Assembly (NCBI RefSeq): GCF_000009765.2
Contig: NC_003155.5
Coordinates: forward strand, 1,860,001 to 1,924,000
Reading direction: 5' to 3'
Source of the DNA: Streptomyces avermitilis MA-4680 = NBRC 14893
GTDB lineage: Bacteria > Actinomycetota > Actinomycetes > Streptomycetales > Streptomycetaceae
DNA length: 64,000 nucleotides
Each line of letters begins with the position of its first letter. Position 1 is the first letter of the stretch. The notes beneath the pieces are model-generated. The model was not told where the DNA came from and did no database searches. It worked only from the letters and a program-made list of their open reading frames with translations. A program made the translations under genes and the position numbers. This document shows, piece after piece, positions 44,801-52,603 of the stretch.

Positions 44801-47800
44801 GAAGACATTGGCCGCCGCGTAGTTGCTCTGCCCCGCGGTGCCGAGGACGCCGGCGGCGGAGGAGACCAGCAGGAACAGGTCGAGCGGTACGTCGGCGGTG
44901 AGCCGGTGCAGATGGGCGGCGCCGTCGACCTTGGGGCGCAGGACCCGCGTGAGGCGTTCGGGCGTCAGCTCGGCGACCACCCCGTCGGCCAGGACGCCCG
45001 CGCAGTGCACGACGCCGCGCAGCGGCAACTCGTCGCCGATGCGGCCGAGTACGTCGGCCAGGGCCGCGGCGTCCGCGACGTCGCACGCCGCCACCTCGAC
45101 CTCGGCGCCGAGCGCGGCCAGTTCCGCTCGCACCTCGGCGGCGCGCGGGTCGTCGGCGCCCTGACGGGAGGTCAGCAGCAGCCGGGGGACGCCGTGTTCG
45201 GCGAGGAGCCGGGCGATGTGCCGGCCGACCGCGCCCAGGCCGCCGGTGATCAGCACCGTGCCGTCGGTGGGCGCCAGGGTGGGGCGGCCGACCAGGTCGA
45301 GGACGACGGGGCCGCCTCTCCGTATCGCCTCGCGCGCGGCGGTGACGGGCCACGCCCGCGGGCGCGTGGGACGCGTGTGCCCGGCGGCGACCGACGCGAC
45401 GGCCTCGCGCAGAGCCGCACCGAGCTCTGCGCGGCCTGGTGCGACGGCATCGGCGTGTTCCCCGGGCAGCGTGACCGCGGTGGTGAACGGCAGGCCGTCC
45501 GGGAGCGCCACGACCAGCCGCGCGTCGGCGACCGCCGCGGAGCCGGGCGCGGTGTCGGCGACGGCGACGACCCGCAGGCCGAGGGCGAGTCCCTCGACGT
45601 CGGCGCCGACCTCGGTGAGCACACCGGCCGACACGGCGTCCGGCGCGTCGTCACCGGAGGGGTGTACGCGTGCCGCGTGCACCTGGATCCGGACCTGGCC
45701 GGGGGCCAGGGCCCGGGGCGCCACCGCGCGCAGGGTCACGTCCGCCGGGAGGCCGGCCAGCTCGTAGTGGTCATCGGCCGGGATCGGCAACGCCTGTGCG
45801 GCGCGGGCCCGCACCAGCCGCGGGACGAGCAACGTGCCTGCCCGGAGCGCGAGTTCGGGTTCACCGGCGTACGCGACGGCGACCGGCAGGGCACCCCCGG
45901 GATCGGAGCCGTCGAGGTCGAGCAGGGTCAGCCCGAGGCCGGGGTGTTCGGTGCGGGCGCTGCGGGCGAGGCCCCACAGCACCGACTGGGCGAGGCCGGG
46001 CACCGTGTCCCCCTCGCCGGCCGCGACCGCGCCATGGGTCACCCAAACCGTCCGGGTGGGCGCCTCGTCCTCGGGGAGGGCGAGCAGCGCCTGGAGTTCG
46101 GCCAGTGCCGTGGCCGCCAACTCCTGTGCCGCGGCGGCCGGTTCGACGTCGGACGCCGGGCGCGGCCAGAACCGTACGCGGACGTCCGCGCCCGTCTCGC
46201 CCACCGTGATCCCCGCCGCCGCGAGGCCGCGCAGGGCCGCCGCGGCCTCCGGGTCCGAGGGGTCGCCGAGGACGGTCCACTCGGTGCCCGGCGCCCCGGC
46301 GGGCTCCTCGGGTACGGCCGTCCACGCCACCTCGTACAGGTGCCGCCCGTTCTCGGAGCCGGTGCCCAGGTCCGCCGGGTTCGCGGCCCGCAGCCGTACG
46401 CCCTCCAGGCGGCCCGCCGGGATTCCGTCGGCGTCCCACAGCGTCACGTCGAGCGTGAGGTCCGTCCCGGAACCGCCCGACCGCCTTACGCGCGCGGTCA
46501 GTTCGGTCGCTCCGCCGTGCGGCAGGACGCAGCGGCCCACCGCGACCGGCAGCAGCACCCGGCCGTCGGACGCGTCGCCCGCGTCGAACACGGCGGCCAC
46601 GTGCAGTGCGGCGTCCAGCACCGCCGGGTGGAGCGGGTAGGGGTCGGCGACATCGCGGGCCACGGTCGGCAGCGAGAGCCTGGCCAGCAGCTCGCCGTCG
46701 CCGGTCGTCACCGCCGCCCGTACGCCCTGGAAGGCCGGGCCGTAGCCGAGGCCGAGGCGGGCCAGCCGCTCGTACGTCTTGGGGCTCCAGGCCGTCCCGG
46801 CCGCCTCCGGCCACACCGGCAAGGGCCCTTGCGTCACCGGAGCGGCCTCGGCCGCCGACGCGGTGGCGTGCAGGGTCCAGCCCGTGCCCTCCTGGCCGCG
46901 CGGACGGCTGTGCACGGTGATCTCCGGTACGGGACCGGCGGTGACCACCTCGACGGACACCTCGACCGTGCCGGACCCGGGCAGGGTGAGGGGCGTCAGG
47001 AGGAACAGGTCGGTGACGTCCCCCGGGGCGTCCGGGCGGGCCACGGCGAGCGCGGCGCGGCACAGTTCCATCAGCGTCGTGCCCGACACCACGGTCCGGC
47101 CGAACACGGCGTGGTCGGGCAGCCAGTCGGCGGTGGCCGGGGACCACTCGTTGCGGAAGGTCCAGCGGGTCTCGTCCGCCGACTGCAACTGGATGCCGAG
47201 CAACGGATGCGCGGCACGGTCGAAGAGACCGGGGGCGCCGGCGGCCGCTTCCGGTTCGATCCAGTGGCGCTGCGGGTCCCAGGCGTACGTCGGCAGATCC
47301 GCGCGGGGTGCGTCGGCGACCAGACGGCGCCAGTCGATCCGCCGTCCGTGGACGTGGAGTTCGGCGGCGGCCCGGTCCAGGCAGGCGGGCCCGTCCTCGT
47401 CGCGACGGAGCGATCCGACGGCGACCAGGTCGGGGGCTGTGTCTTCAGCGGCCTCGGCGGCATCGGCGTCTTCGACGACGGTGCGCAGGGCGGTGAGCAG
47501 GGACGGATGGGGGCTGAGTTCCACGAAGTACCGGTAGCCGTCGGCCGCCATGCGTTCCACGGTGGGCGCGAAGCGGACGGGTTCCCGGAGGTTGGTGTAC
47601 CAGTAGTCGGCTTCCAGTTCCTCGGTGACCGGTTCGCCCAGGACCGTGGAGTACCAGGCGACGGACGTCGGGCAGGTGGTGATCCCGTCGAGTTCGTCGA
47701 GGACGGCCGCGCGGACCTGCTCGACCTGGGCGCTGTGGGAGGCGTAGTCGACGTCGAGGCGGCGGACGAACACCTGCTGCCGGTCGAGGTCGGCGAGCAG

Positions 47801-50317
47801 GGCTTCCAGTGGCTCCACGTCGCCGGCGATCACCGTGGACCGGCCGCTGTTCACGGCTGCGACGGACACCCGGCCGTCGAGGCCGGCGAGGTGGGCCTCG
47901 ACCTCGGTGTGCGGCAGGGCGACGACGGCCATGGCTCCGGTGCCGGACAGCTCGGTCAGGGCCTGGCTGCGCAGGGCGACCACCGCCGCCGCGTCGTTGA
48001 GGCTGAGCGCCCCGGCGACGCAGGCCGCGGCGACCTCGCCCTGGCTGTGCCCGATCACGGCGTCCGGCCGTACGCCACGGGCCCGCCACACGGCGGCCAG
48101 GGACATCATCACGGCGAAGAGGACCGGCTGGACGACGTCCACCCGGTCCGGCGACGGGGCGCCCGCGTCGCCGCGCAGGACGGCCGCCACCGACCAGGTG
48201 GTGAACGGGCGCAGGGCGGCGTCGCAGCGGTCGAGTTCGTCCGCGAACACCGGGGAGCGGTCCAGCAGATCGCGGGCCATGCCGGTCCACTGGGCGCCTT
48301 GGCCGGGGAAGACGAAGGCCAGCTTCCCCGGGGGGAGGGCTTGTTGGGGGCCGGCGACCCTGTCGGTGTCCGGCTGTCCCTCGGCCAGCCCGCGCAGTGC
48401 GGTCAGCAGTTCGTCGCGGTCGCCCGCCTGGACGACGGCCCGGTGCTCGAAGTGCGTGCGGTGGTGGGCCAGCGTGGCGGCCGCCTCGGGCAGCGGCGTC
48501 TGCGGATCCGCGCTGAGCGCTTCGAGGAGACGGCCGGCCTGGCCCCGGAGGGCGGGGAGGGTGCGGGCGGAGAGCGGGAAGAGGGTCTTTCCGGTCAGGT
48601 GGGGGGCTGGCAGGTGGGGAGCGGGCAGGTGGGGAGCGGTCTCTTCGGCCGTCGGCTGCTCGGGACTCTGCGGCTCGCCCGTGGGCCGCGTCAGGTCGTG
48701 CGGTGCCTCCTCCAGAACCACGTGCGCGTTCGTACCGCTGATCCCGAACGCGCTCACTCCGGCCCGCCGCACCCGGTCGACGTCGCGCGGCCACCCCGCC
48801 GCGGTGCTGTGCACGCGCAGGCCGCCGCCCGCCCAGTCGATGTGTTCGGTCGGGGTCTCGGCGTGCAGCGATGCCGGGAGCAGTTGGTGGCCGAGGGCCA
48901 GCACCGTCTTGATGACGCCGCCGATGCCCGCCGCGGCCTGTGTGTGACCGAGGTTGGACTTCAGGGAGCCGACGCCGAGCGGCCGGTCGGCGGGGCGGCC
49001 CGGCCCGAAGACGGCGGTCAGCGCCCGGCCCTCGATGGGGTCGCCGAGCGGCGTGCCCGTACCGTGCGCCTCGACGTAGTCCAGGTCGTCTGGCCGGAGC
49101 CCGGCGGCGTCCAGGGCGGCGCGCAGCACCCGCTCCTGCGCCGGGCCGCTCGGGGCGCTGAGGCCCTGGCTGCGGCCGTCCTGGTTGATCGCCGACCCCT
49201 TGACGACCGCGAGGACCCGGTCGCCGTCCCGGCGCGCGTCCGCGAGCCGCTTGAGCAGGACCAGACCGCAGCCCTCGGCCCACACCACGCCGTCCGCCTC
49301 GGTGGAGAACGGGCTGCACCGCCCGGACGGCGACAGCCCGCGCAGCCTGCTGAACTCGACGTGCCCGCGCGGGGTCACCAGCAGGGTGGCGCCGCCCGTC
49401 AGCGCGAGGTCGCACTCGCCGTCCGCCAGCGCCCGCGCCGCCAGGTGCAGGGCGACGAGGGAGGAGGAGCAGGCGGTGTCGACGGTCACCGCCGGGCCCT
49501 GGAGGCCGAGGGTGTAGGAGATGCGGCCGGAGGCCACGCTGGACGCGGAGCCGGTGCCGACGTGCCCGTCGAGCCGACCCAGTGAGGCCGAGGCCTGGTA
49601 TCCGCTGTCGTACAGACCGATGTAGACGCCCGTGGAGCTGCCGTTCAGCGTCTCCGGGACGATCCCGGCACGTTCGATCGTCTCCCAGGCGGTCCCGAGG
49701 AGCAGCCGCTGCTGCGGGTCCATGGCCGCGGCCTCGCGCGGTGAGATTCCGAAGAAGGACGCGTCGAAACGGTCGATGTCGGAGAGGAAGCCGCCCCGCA
49801 GGGTGTACGCCTTGCCGGTGGCCTCCGGGTCGGGGTCGTAGAGCCCCTGGGTGTCCCAACGGCCCGCGGGCACCTCCGAGATGGCGTCCTCGCCCGCGGT
49901 CAGCAGCCGCCACAGCGCCTCGGGGTCGTCGGCGCCGCCGGGGAAGCGGCAGGCCATGGAGACGATGGCGATGTCGTCGTCCGCCCGTGCGGGCGGCGCG
50001 TCCGCAGGCGCCGGGTCCGCCGCCGTCGCGCCGACGGGACTTTCGTCGAAGACCGCCTCGGCGATCCCCGCGATGGTGGGGTGGTCGAAGACGAGGGACG
50101 GGTTCAGGGGCCGGTCGATCCGCTGGGAGAGTTCCGCGGCCAGAGTGACCAACTGGCGGGAGCTGAGGCCGAATTCGGCTATCGGCCGGTCCAGGTCGAT
50201 GACCGGCGCCTGGAGCCCGGCCGCGTCGGCGACGGCCGCCGACAGCCAGGCCCGCACTCCTTCGGAGGTCGCGTGGGACGTCTCGGGGAACTGCTTCGGG
50301 AACTCGTTCGCAGGCAT
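35828..50317 (-). CDS. Type I PKS: ACP / KS-AT-DH-(ER)-KR-ACP / KS-AT-DH-KR-ACP / C / FkbH
   Basis: 4829 residues from ATG 50317. ACP (Ser53); KS1 112-540 (Cys283, His418, His458); AT1 664-980 (Ser758, YASH 858-861, methylmalonyl type); DH1 1035-1310 (His1069, Asp1235); an ER remnant 1518-1680; KR1 1685-1865 (Tyr1833); ACP (Ser1996); KS2 2064-2490 (Cys2232); AT2 2585-2890 (Ser2678, non-canonical FASH 2778-2781); DH2 2945-3220 (His2979, Asp3143); KR2 3453-3640 (LDD motif, Tyr3598); ACP (Ser3758); condensation domain 3818-4245 (HHAVSD 3955-3960); an Ala/Glu/Pro repeat linker; FkbH 4300-4829 (DGDETLWGG, RRTNQFTLR). It elongates the FAAL-loaded acid twice; the C and FkbH domains have no adenylation partner. 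Confidence 0.93.
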   Translation of the reverse strand: MPANEFPKQFPETSHATSEGVRAWLSAAVADAAGLQAPVIDLDRPIAEFGLSSRQLVTLAAELSQRIDRPLNPSLVFDHPTIAGIAEAVFDESPVGATAADPAPADAPPARADDDIAIVSMACRFPGGADDPEALWRLLTAGEDAISEVPAGRWDTQGLYDPDPEATGKAYTLRGGFLSDIDRFDASFFGISPREAAAMDPQQRLLLGTAWETIERAGIVPETLNGSSTGVYIGLYDSGYQASASLGRLDGHVGTGSASSVASGRISYTLGLQGPAVTVDTACSSSLVALHLAARALADGECDLALTGGATLLVTPRGHVEFSRLRGLSPSGRCSPFSTEADGVVWAEGCGLVLLKRLADARRDGDRVLAVVKGSAINQDGRSQGLSAPSGPAQERVLRAALDAAGLRPDDLDYVEAHGTGTPLGDPIEGRALTAVFGPGRPADRPLGVGSLKSNLGHTQAAAGIGGVIKTVLALGHQLLPASLHAETPTEHIDWAGGGLRVHSTAAGWPRDVDRVRRAGVSAFGISGTNAHVVLEEAPHDLTRPTGEPQSPEQPTAEETAPHLPAPHLPAPHLTGKTLFPLSARTLPALRGQAGRLLEALSADPQTPLPEAAATLAHHRTHFEHRAVVQAGDRDELLTALRGLAEGQPDTDRVAGPQQALPPGKLAFVFPGQGAQWTGMARDLLDRSPVFADELDRCDAALRPFTTWSVAAVLRGDAGAPSPDRVDVVQPVLFAVMMSLAAVWRARGVRPDAVIGHSQGEVAAACVAGALSLNDAAAVVALRSQALTELSGTGAMAVVALPHTEVEAHLAGLDGRVSVAAVNSGRSTVIAGDVEPLEALLADLDRQQVFVRRLDVDYASHSAQVEQVRAAVLDELDGITTCPTSVAWYSTVLGEPVTEELEADYWYTNLREPVRFAPTVERMAADGYRYFVELSPHPSLLTALRTVVEDADAAEAAEDTAPDLVAVGSLRRDEDGPACLDRAAAELHVHGRRIDWRRLVADAPRADLPTYAWDPQRHWIEPEAAAGAPGLFDRAAHPLLGIQLQSADETRWTFRNEWSPATADWLPDHAVFGRTVVSGTTLMELCRAALAVARPDAPGDVTDLFLLTPLTLPGSGTVEVSVEVVTAGPVPEITVHSRPRGQEGTGWTLHATASAAEAAPVTQGPLPVWPEAAGTAWSPKTYERLARLGLGYGPAFQGVRAAVTTGDGELLARLSLPTVARDVADPYPLHPAVLDAALHVAAVFDAGDASDGRVLLPVAVGRCVLPHGGATELTARVRRSGGSGTDLTLDVTLWDADGIPAGRLEGVRLRAANPADLGTGSENGRHLYEVAWTAVPEEPAGAPGTEWTVLGDPSDPEAAAALRGLAAAGITVGETGADVRVRFWPRPASDVEPAAAAQELAATALAELQALLALPEDEAPTRTVWVTHGAVAAGEGDTVPGLAQSVLWGLARSARTEHPGLGLTLLDLDGSDPGGALPVAVAYAGEPELALRAGTLLVPRLVRARAAQALPIPADDHYELAGLPADVTLRAVAPRALAPGQVRIQVHAARVHPSGDDAPDAVSAGVLTEVGADVEGLALGLRVVAVADTAPGSAAVADARLVVALPDGLPFTTAVTLPGEHADAVAPGRAELGAALREAVASVAAGHTRPTRPRAWPVTAAREAIRRGGPVVLDLVGRPTLAPTDGTVLITGGLGAVGRHIARLLAEHGVPRLLLTSRQGADDPRAAEVRAELAALGAEVEVAACDVADAAALADVLGRIGDELPLRGVVHCAGVLADGVVAELTPERLTRVLRPKVDGAAHLHRLTADVPLDLFLLVSSAAGVLGTAGQSNYAAANVFLDQLAHHRRALGLPGVSVSFGAWAGEGLAAEHADLERMARLGHRALTPDQGRELVELSLRRGAPHLVAWSLDLPRLRETTAAGDDTAAALWRSLLPAPRTGQDGADGLADRLARLPEAERAERVLALVREEASRALGLRSAQSVRPDQPLRELGMDSVTAVELRNRIGTRIGAKLPATLLFDHPTPSRLAEYLLTTALATAGRPARRTAPGAQPARTATPASDEPVAVVSMACRLPGGVSDPEGLWHLVAQGRDAVGPFPAGRWDVESLYDPDPEALGKSYAREGGFLDGIESFDAGFFGITPKEAAAMDPQQRLLLEMAWEALERAGTVPAELAGSTTGVYVGMFGSDYLAGSRLDQLDGYVGTGSALSVASGRLSYALGLHGPALTVDTACSSSLVATHLAAQALRSGECDLALAGGVTLMVTPGTFVEFSRLRGLSPTGRCRSFSDDADGAVWAEGAGMLVLKRLSDARRDGDQVLAVLRGTAVNQDGRSQGLSAPNGPAQEQVIRRALELSALGAADIDYVEAHGTGTTLGDPIEANALSEVFGDSRPENRPLYLGSLKSNIGHAQAASGVLGLIKVVQSLRHGTLPRTLHAGTPSQHVDWDGSGLHLLQEAVDWPSSGERVRRAGVSAFGISGTNAHVIVEEAPPPAATEPNAEPMPGKRLFALSGRSEAGVRGQAARLAQYLTEDVALPDVAHTLARHRSHFERRTAIVAADRDELRAALDALATGRTPLVPPREEQTGKVAFVFAGHGGQWPGMGVELMAGSDAFREELARIDEAVRRHVGWSVLNVLRAPEEIAPLDRTEFLQPVLFAVNAALAAAWRALGITPDAVIGHSLGEIAAAYSAGALTLDAAVTVVTRRAQAVVPLAGKGGMLSVELPRAQVEELLAPYAGRLFVAAVNSAHATAVSGDAEALAEVLHRLEERKIPARRLSTPFASHTPLMDPLREELLDRFADVRGARTPTPLYSTVLAEPVPGDRLDAAYWYANLREPVRFADTVRRMLDDGYRYFVELSPHPSLGPSIEAVAAEAGIDAVGVGSLRRQQDGRDILLRRLGELYAAGHTPDWPVLFPTGRRVDLPTYAFARERHWLAPAPASPAGGGGPLLGTHVEASDEPDRHLFQSDLDLRDSRFAYLTDHRVTGDVWLPGAAFLDMALEAASALQDGGEVRLADVRFLRPLRLDEGRPVRLQLVLRPAEDGVRDFTIASAVTGERRTRWERHVSGRVTVTAGEPMADARLAVLREQCTEQVDLPGVYARLAALGIDYGPAFRGLEEGRRTHSAALGRLAAHPAAGHLLHPAVLDAAFHTAALPGDAPEGRAFVPAGFGRLRFTGLRTTPVWVTCELRSMAGDTATLDLRLWDENEQLVLEAEEFELAALSPLDGALFETRWQPRPPAQEPPATGSWLILADETGVAVELAERLGSSVPHVIVRRGEAFGVEGPGRYVLDPADPQQLAHLLDEAFADGLPERVVQLSALDAPAIGEARTAEQAARLCCLSTLHLVRTLADRPEGRAPRLFVVVRGSQAVGDSTQVTHPQQALAWGFGLAVAQEYPELATTLIDLPSTDGVDALWEQLRHADDERLVALRDTGRLVPRLARTRPDDGGHGELTPDGVYLITGGLGGLGRVVAERLVRRGARRLALLSRGRPGADAAGWIKGLEERGVTVHLARADVADRAGLTAALAALRRDAGPVAGVVHAAGVLDDATVANLTDERVLRVLAPKVLGTTLLTELIPEAGNLVLFASAAGLLGSAGQSPYSAANAFLDAWAHHLSRTDRRALSLDWGAWAGVGMVAESGTRADETSRSGLVAFSPDEGGELFERVLATSRRQLAPIALDWEMLALDADAARTRPLLGDLVTVPTGGADSDDLVKKVFAATTDHDRAVRLEAYVRARVGEVCGGAVDVSGTTVLKELGLDSLMLVRLRNAFARELGVELPAAAMFSASDIRGLVRALVAALPERDTVTPEQPADVTSEVLEVPETELRPATRDVVRLLRSAQPGMPGAAHAVGLAVRLTTPTTRETLTGILTRLVARHAALRTAIVPGAEGGRQLRVDREPANPVLRWTDVAADVELDAGDRLRELLESPFDLTTAALWRFELLDGGARGQILVFGAHHAVSDLQSLLLVAGEIDAELSGTSLGDTVTNRDIDLLIQAQRTEGTVPTGDGPGAAAAVEWREAFHGSGRLDLTLTRERPAARSYRAGSVTVAIPDGLMERVSAAASGLAVTPAAFCLGTLTVLLAHRRERERFVLAVPVDTRIHADAYDAVGFFGVPVPFPAEAGAGEPVEQVLRRTDGRLEKVLAKGAMFSDVLPTLAKQGLYRPNAPLVEVYFNYVRSSAGRLTNLEVLPAGTGWSDLDLMITMTPDAGRIRLDHNLDILDAAATTDLGEEFLRLLARAVEDPTAPVRTTAASEAPAATEVLVASEVPPAAEALAVSEAPAATEVPPATEVPPAGEPAVVPPRPLAVAATFALGNLPLMCELACNEGAGARDGGVTVAEAPYHHVLASLRDPSGVFADPATAVGVVLLRAADLERFGPVDDALLAELRTEYPAALRALSERTRKPLIVGFPPSARADDRLERWDSEVAAELAGLPGIAVLGPDDWTRHHAVGERFDERTEKLAHLPFTPDFQAAVALRLADVVRAVRRPAPKVIAVDGDETLWGGVAGEIGPEAVDLTGPRALLARRLLQWRAAGALLALVSNNDEDTVRAVLDRPDSLLKAEHFSVLSAAWGPKSGRLAEAARTLNLGTDSFLFLDDNPVEIAGVRSALPEVLSVTCPPTAELDEFLGRLWPLVPAAATAEDGLRARFYEQERERDAVREHAGFEEFLAQLELEVDIRALSAADVQRAEQLVRRTNQFTLRARSADGGDLTRWRECGEVWTAAARDRFGDYGQIGLLAVRPGEGQLDVLAWMMSCRALGRGVEERLLRWLADRAEELGCAKVRLTAERTPRNVPARRLVAALGGGDQDDAYLETVVTPDQLRAFRSWQQQ

Positions 50318-50557
50318 CTGGGCAGGTGTCCTCGTGAACTCGGGCTCAGGCGGTTTCCGTACGGCCGACACGGCTGACGGTGCCGACGCCGATCCAGCGG
50401 GCGCGGGCCGACGCCGGTCCGGCTGAAGCGGTCGTCGTACGACGGATTCAGGCGCCGTACGACCGTGGGCGACCGGCGTGCGACCGGCACGCCGGTACGA
50501 CGGCGGCAACTGGCGTACCGCCGCCGGCGCTCTCGTCCGCGCCGGCGGCGGGCGACG

Positions 50558-52282
50558 TCATCTCGTGGCGGCCGCGCCGACCACGGAGAGGGTGCCGTCG
50601 AGGTACGCCGTCCTGGAGGCGCGGCGCTGGATCTTCCCGCTGGACGTCTTGGGGATGGTGCCGGGATGGACCAGCACGACATCACGCACCGACAGTCCGT
50701 GGGCCTCGCCGATCGCGCTGCGGATCCGGTCGGTGATCTTCTCGAACTCGTCCGCCGCCTCCGGGGCCGCCTCGGCGACGATGACGGGCTGTTCGCCCTC
50801 CACTCCGCCGTCCACGGAGAACGTGGCGGTGCAGCCGGGCCGCAGCGCCGGGTGGGACATCTCCGCCGACAGCTCCAGGTCCTGCGGGTAGTGGTTGCGT
50901 CCGTCGATGACGATCAGGTCCTTGAGGCGGCCGGTGACGAACAGTTCGCCGTCACGCAGGAAGCCGAGGTCGCCGGTCCGCAGGAAGCGGCCCTCACGGT
51001 TCTTCAGGGTGGCGCGGAAGCTCTCGCGGGTGGCGAGGGTGTTGCGCCAGTAGCCCTTGGCGACGCTCGCGCCCAGGACCCAGATCTCGCCGACCTCGCC
51101 GTCGGGCAGTTCCTGCTGCCGCTCCGGGTCGGCGATCACCAGGGTCACACCGGGGCCGGGCCGGCCGGAGCCGACCGCCGCCGCGTCCGCCGCGCCGGCG
51201 TGCGGTCCGGTCTCGGGGGCCTCGATCAGAGTGGGCGGGGCCGCCACCGAGCCGCCGGTGACCATCAGGGTGGCTTCGGCCAGCCCGTAGCACGGGTAGA
51301 GCGCCTCGCGACGGAACCCGGCCGTGCCGAACGTCTCGGTGAACCGCCGCAGGGTGGCGGCCCGCACCGGTTCGGCGCCGTTGAAGGCGACCTTCCACCG
51401 GCTCAGGTCGAGGCCGTCGAGGAGGTCGGGAGTGGCCTGCTTCAGGCACAGCTCGTACGCGAAGTTGGGGCCGCCGCTGGTGTGCGGGCGGTAGTGGCTG
51501 AGGGCGGTCAGCCAGCGCTGCGGCTGCTGGAGGAAGTGCAGCGGCGAGAAGAGTGTGGCGGTCGCGCCGAGGTAGACCGTGTTCAGCACCGGGCCGATGA
51601 GGCCCATGTCGTGGTACACGGGCAGCCAGCTGACGAACAGTTCGTGGTCGTACTCCGCGATGGTGTCGGGAGTGTGGCCCATCCGTTCCGTGATGACCCG
51701 TTCGTTGTCCAGCAGGTTCCCGTGGGTCACCATCACGCCGCGCGGAGCGGAGGTCGACCCTGAGGTGTACTGGAGGAAGGCGACCGAGTCGGCGGTGAGG
51801 TCGGGTTCGCGCCAGGAGCCGGCCGCCGCGTCCGGGATGTCCTCGGTGGCGACGCAGGTGATCTCGGCCAGTTCGGGCAGGTGCTCCGCCATGGTGCCCA
51901 GGGCGGCGATCACCTCACGGCCGCCCAGGATCACCTTGGCGTCCGCGTCGGCGATCAGGCGCTTCATCCGGGTCAGGGCGCGGTGGTTCTGCGACCGGCC
52001 CTGCGGGGGCACGCCCGGCACGGCGACGACCCCGGCCGAAAGGCAGCCCAGGTAGCCGCAGATGAACTCGAGACCGGGCGGATACAGCAGCATGGCGCGG
52101 GAGCCGGCCAGGCCGCGCTCCTGAAGCCAGGAGGCGACGGCGCGGGACCGTTCGGCCAGCCGCCCGTACGAGATGTCCTGGATCTCTCCGTCACGGTCGC
52201 CCGTGACGAGATAGCGGTAGGCGGTCCGGTCGGGCTGGTGCGAGGCGTGCTTGGTCAGTAAGTCGACCAGGGATCGAGCCAT
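50558..52282 (-). CDS. Fatty acyl-AMP ligase (FAAL)
   Basis: A 574-residue adenylating enzyme starting MARSLVDLLTKHASHQPDRT. YTSGSTSAPRGVMVTHGNLL is the P-loop, VSWLPVYHDMGLIGPVLNTV and GRNHYPQDLE are FAAL/DIP2-type signatures (CoA ligases lack the FAAL insertion), and GKIQRRASRT carries the C-terminal lysine. FAALs make fatty acyl-AMP and load it onto an ACP rather than CoA. The gene is directly upstream of the PKS, whose N-terminal ACP is the obvious acceptor. The gap from its stop to PKS ATG 50317 is about 240 bp; a TTG at 50509 would shorten it. Confidence 0.93.
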   Translation of the reverse strand: MARSLVDLLTKHASHQPDRTAYRYLVTGDRDGEIQDISYGRLAERSRAVASWLQERGLAGSRAMLLYPPGLEFICGYLGCLSAGVVAVPGVPPQGRSQNHRALTRMKRLIADADAKVILGGREVIAALGTMAEHLPELAEITCVATEDIPDAAAGSWREPDLTADSVAFLQYTSGSTSAPRGVMVTHGNLLDNERVITERMGHTPDTIAEYDHELFVSWLPVYHDMGLIGPVLNTVYLGATATLFSPLHFLQQPQRWLTALSHYRPHTSGGPNFAYELCLKQATPDLLDGLDLSRWKVAFNGAEPVRAATLRRFTETFGTAGFRREALYPCYGLAEATLMVTGGSVAAPPTLIEAPETGPHAGAADAAAVGSGRPGPGVTLVIADPERQQELPDGEVGEIWVLGASVAKGYWRNTLATRESFRATLKNREGRFLRTGDLGFLRDGELFVTGRLKDLIVIDGRNHYPQDLELSAEMSHPALRPGCTATFSVDGGVEGEQPVIVAEAAPEAADEFEKITDRIRSAIGEAHGLSVRDVVLVHPGTIPKTSSGKIQRRASRTAYLDGTLSVVGAAATR

Positions 52283-52603
52283 ATGAAGAGTCTCACCTGT
52301 CTGGATCAGTGGGCGAGGGAACTGGAGTTCGAGGGCCGCGTGACACACACGCGCAGAAGCCTTGGCCGACCTGGCCCCCTTGCCAGACCGTCCGTCTCAA
52401 CCACCCGCCCGAGGAGCTGCGGCGATACGTCCGCCGACCCCTCGCGCCCCCCATTCAGCTTGCTACCAACGGGTAACACCCTAGCAAGTCCCACCCGCCC
52501 GAGGGACAGACCGCATGTAAACGCTGCGCGTCGAGGATGCGCCCACGACCGCAATTCACCCGATTGTGGGATAATACAATATGACCCATGAAAGGTTACT
52601 TTC
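52283..52603. promoter_or_regulatory. Divergent promoter region of the FAAL/PKS operon and methyltransferase
   Basis: The 321-bp gap separates divergently transcribed genes. The right side is AT-rich (around 52562-52600, TGTGGGATAATACAATATG) and may hold the methyltransferase promoter, with AAAGG before its GTG. No gene, palindromic operator or regulator gene was found in it. Confidence 0.5.

Noticed and set aside
38693..49585. 3630-codon open frame on the plus strand opposite the PKS
   Set aside because: It is the antisense of the PKS, and its translation is Arg/Gly/Pro/His-rich with no domain. High third-position GC leaves such frames open.
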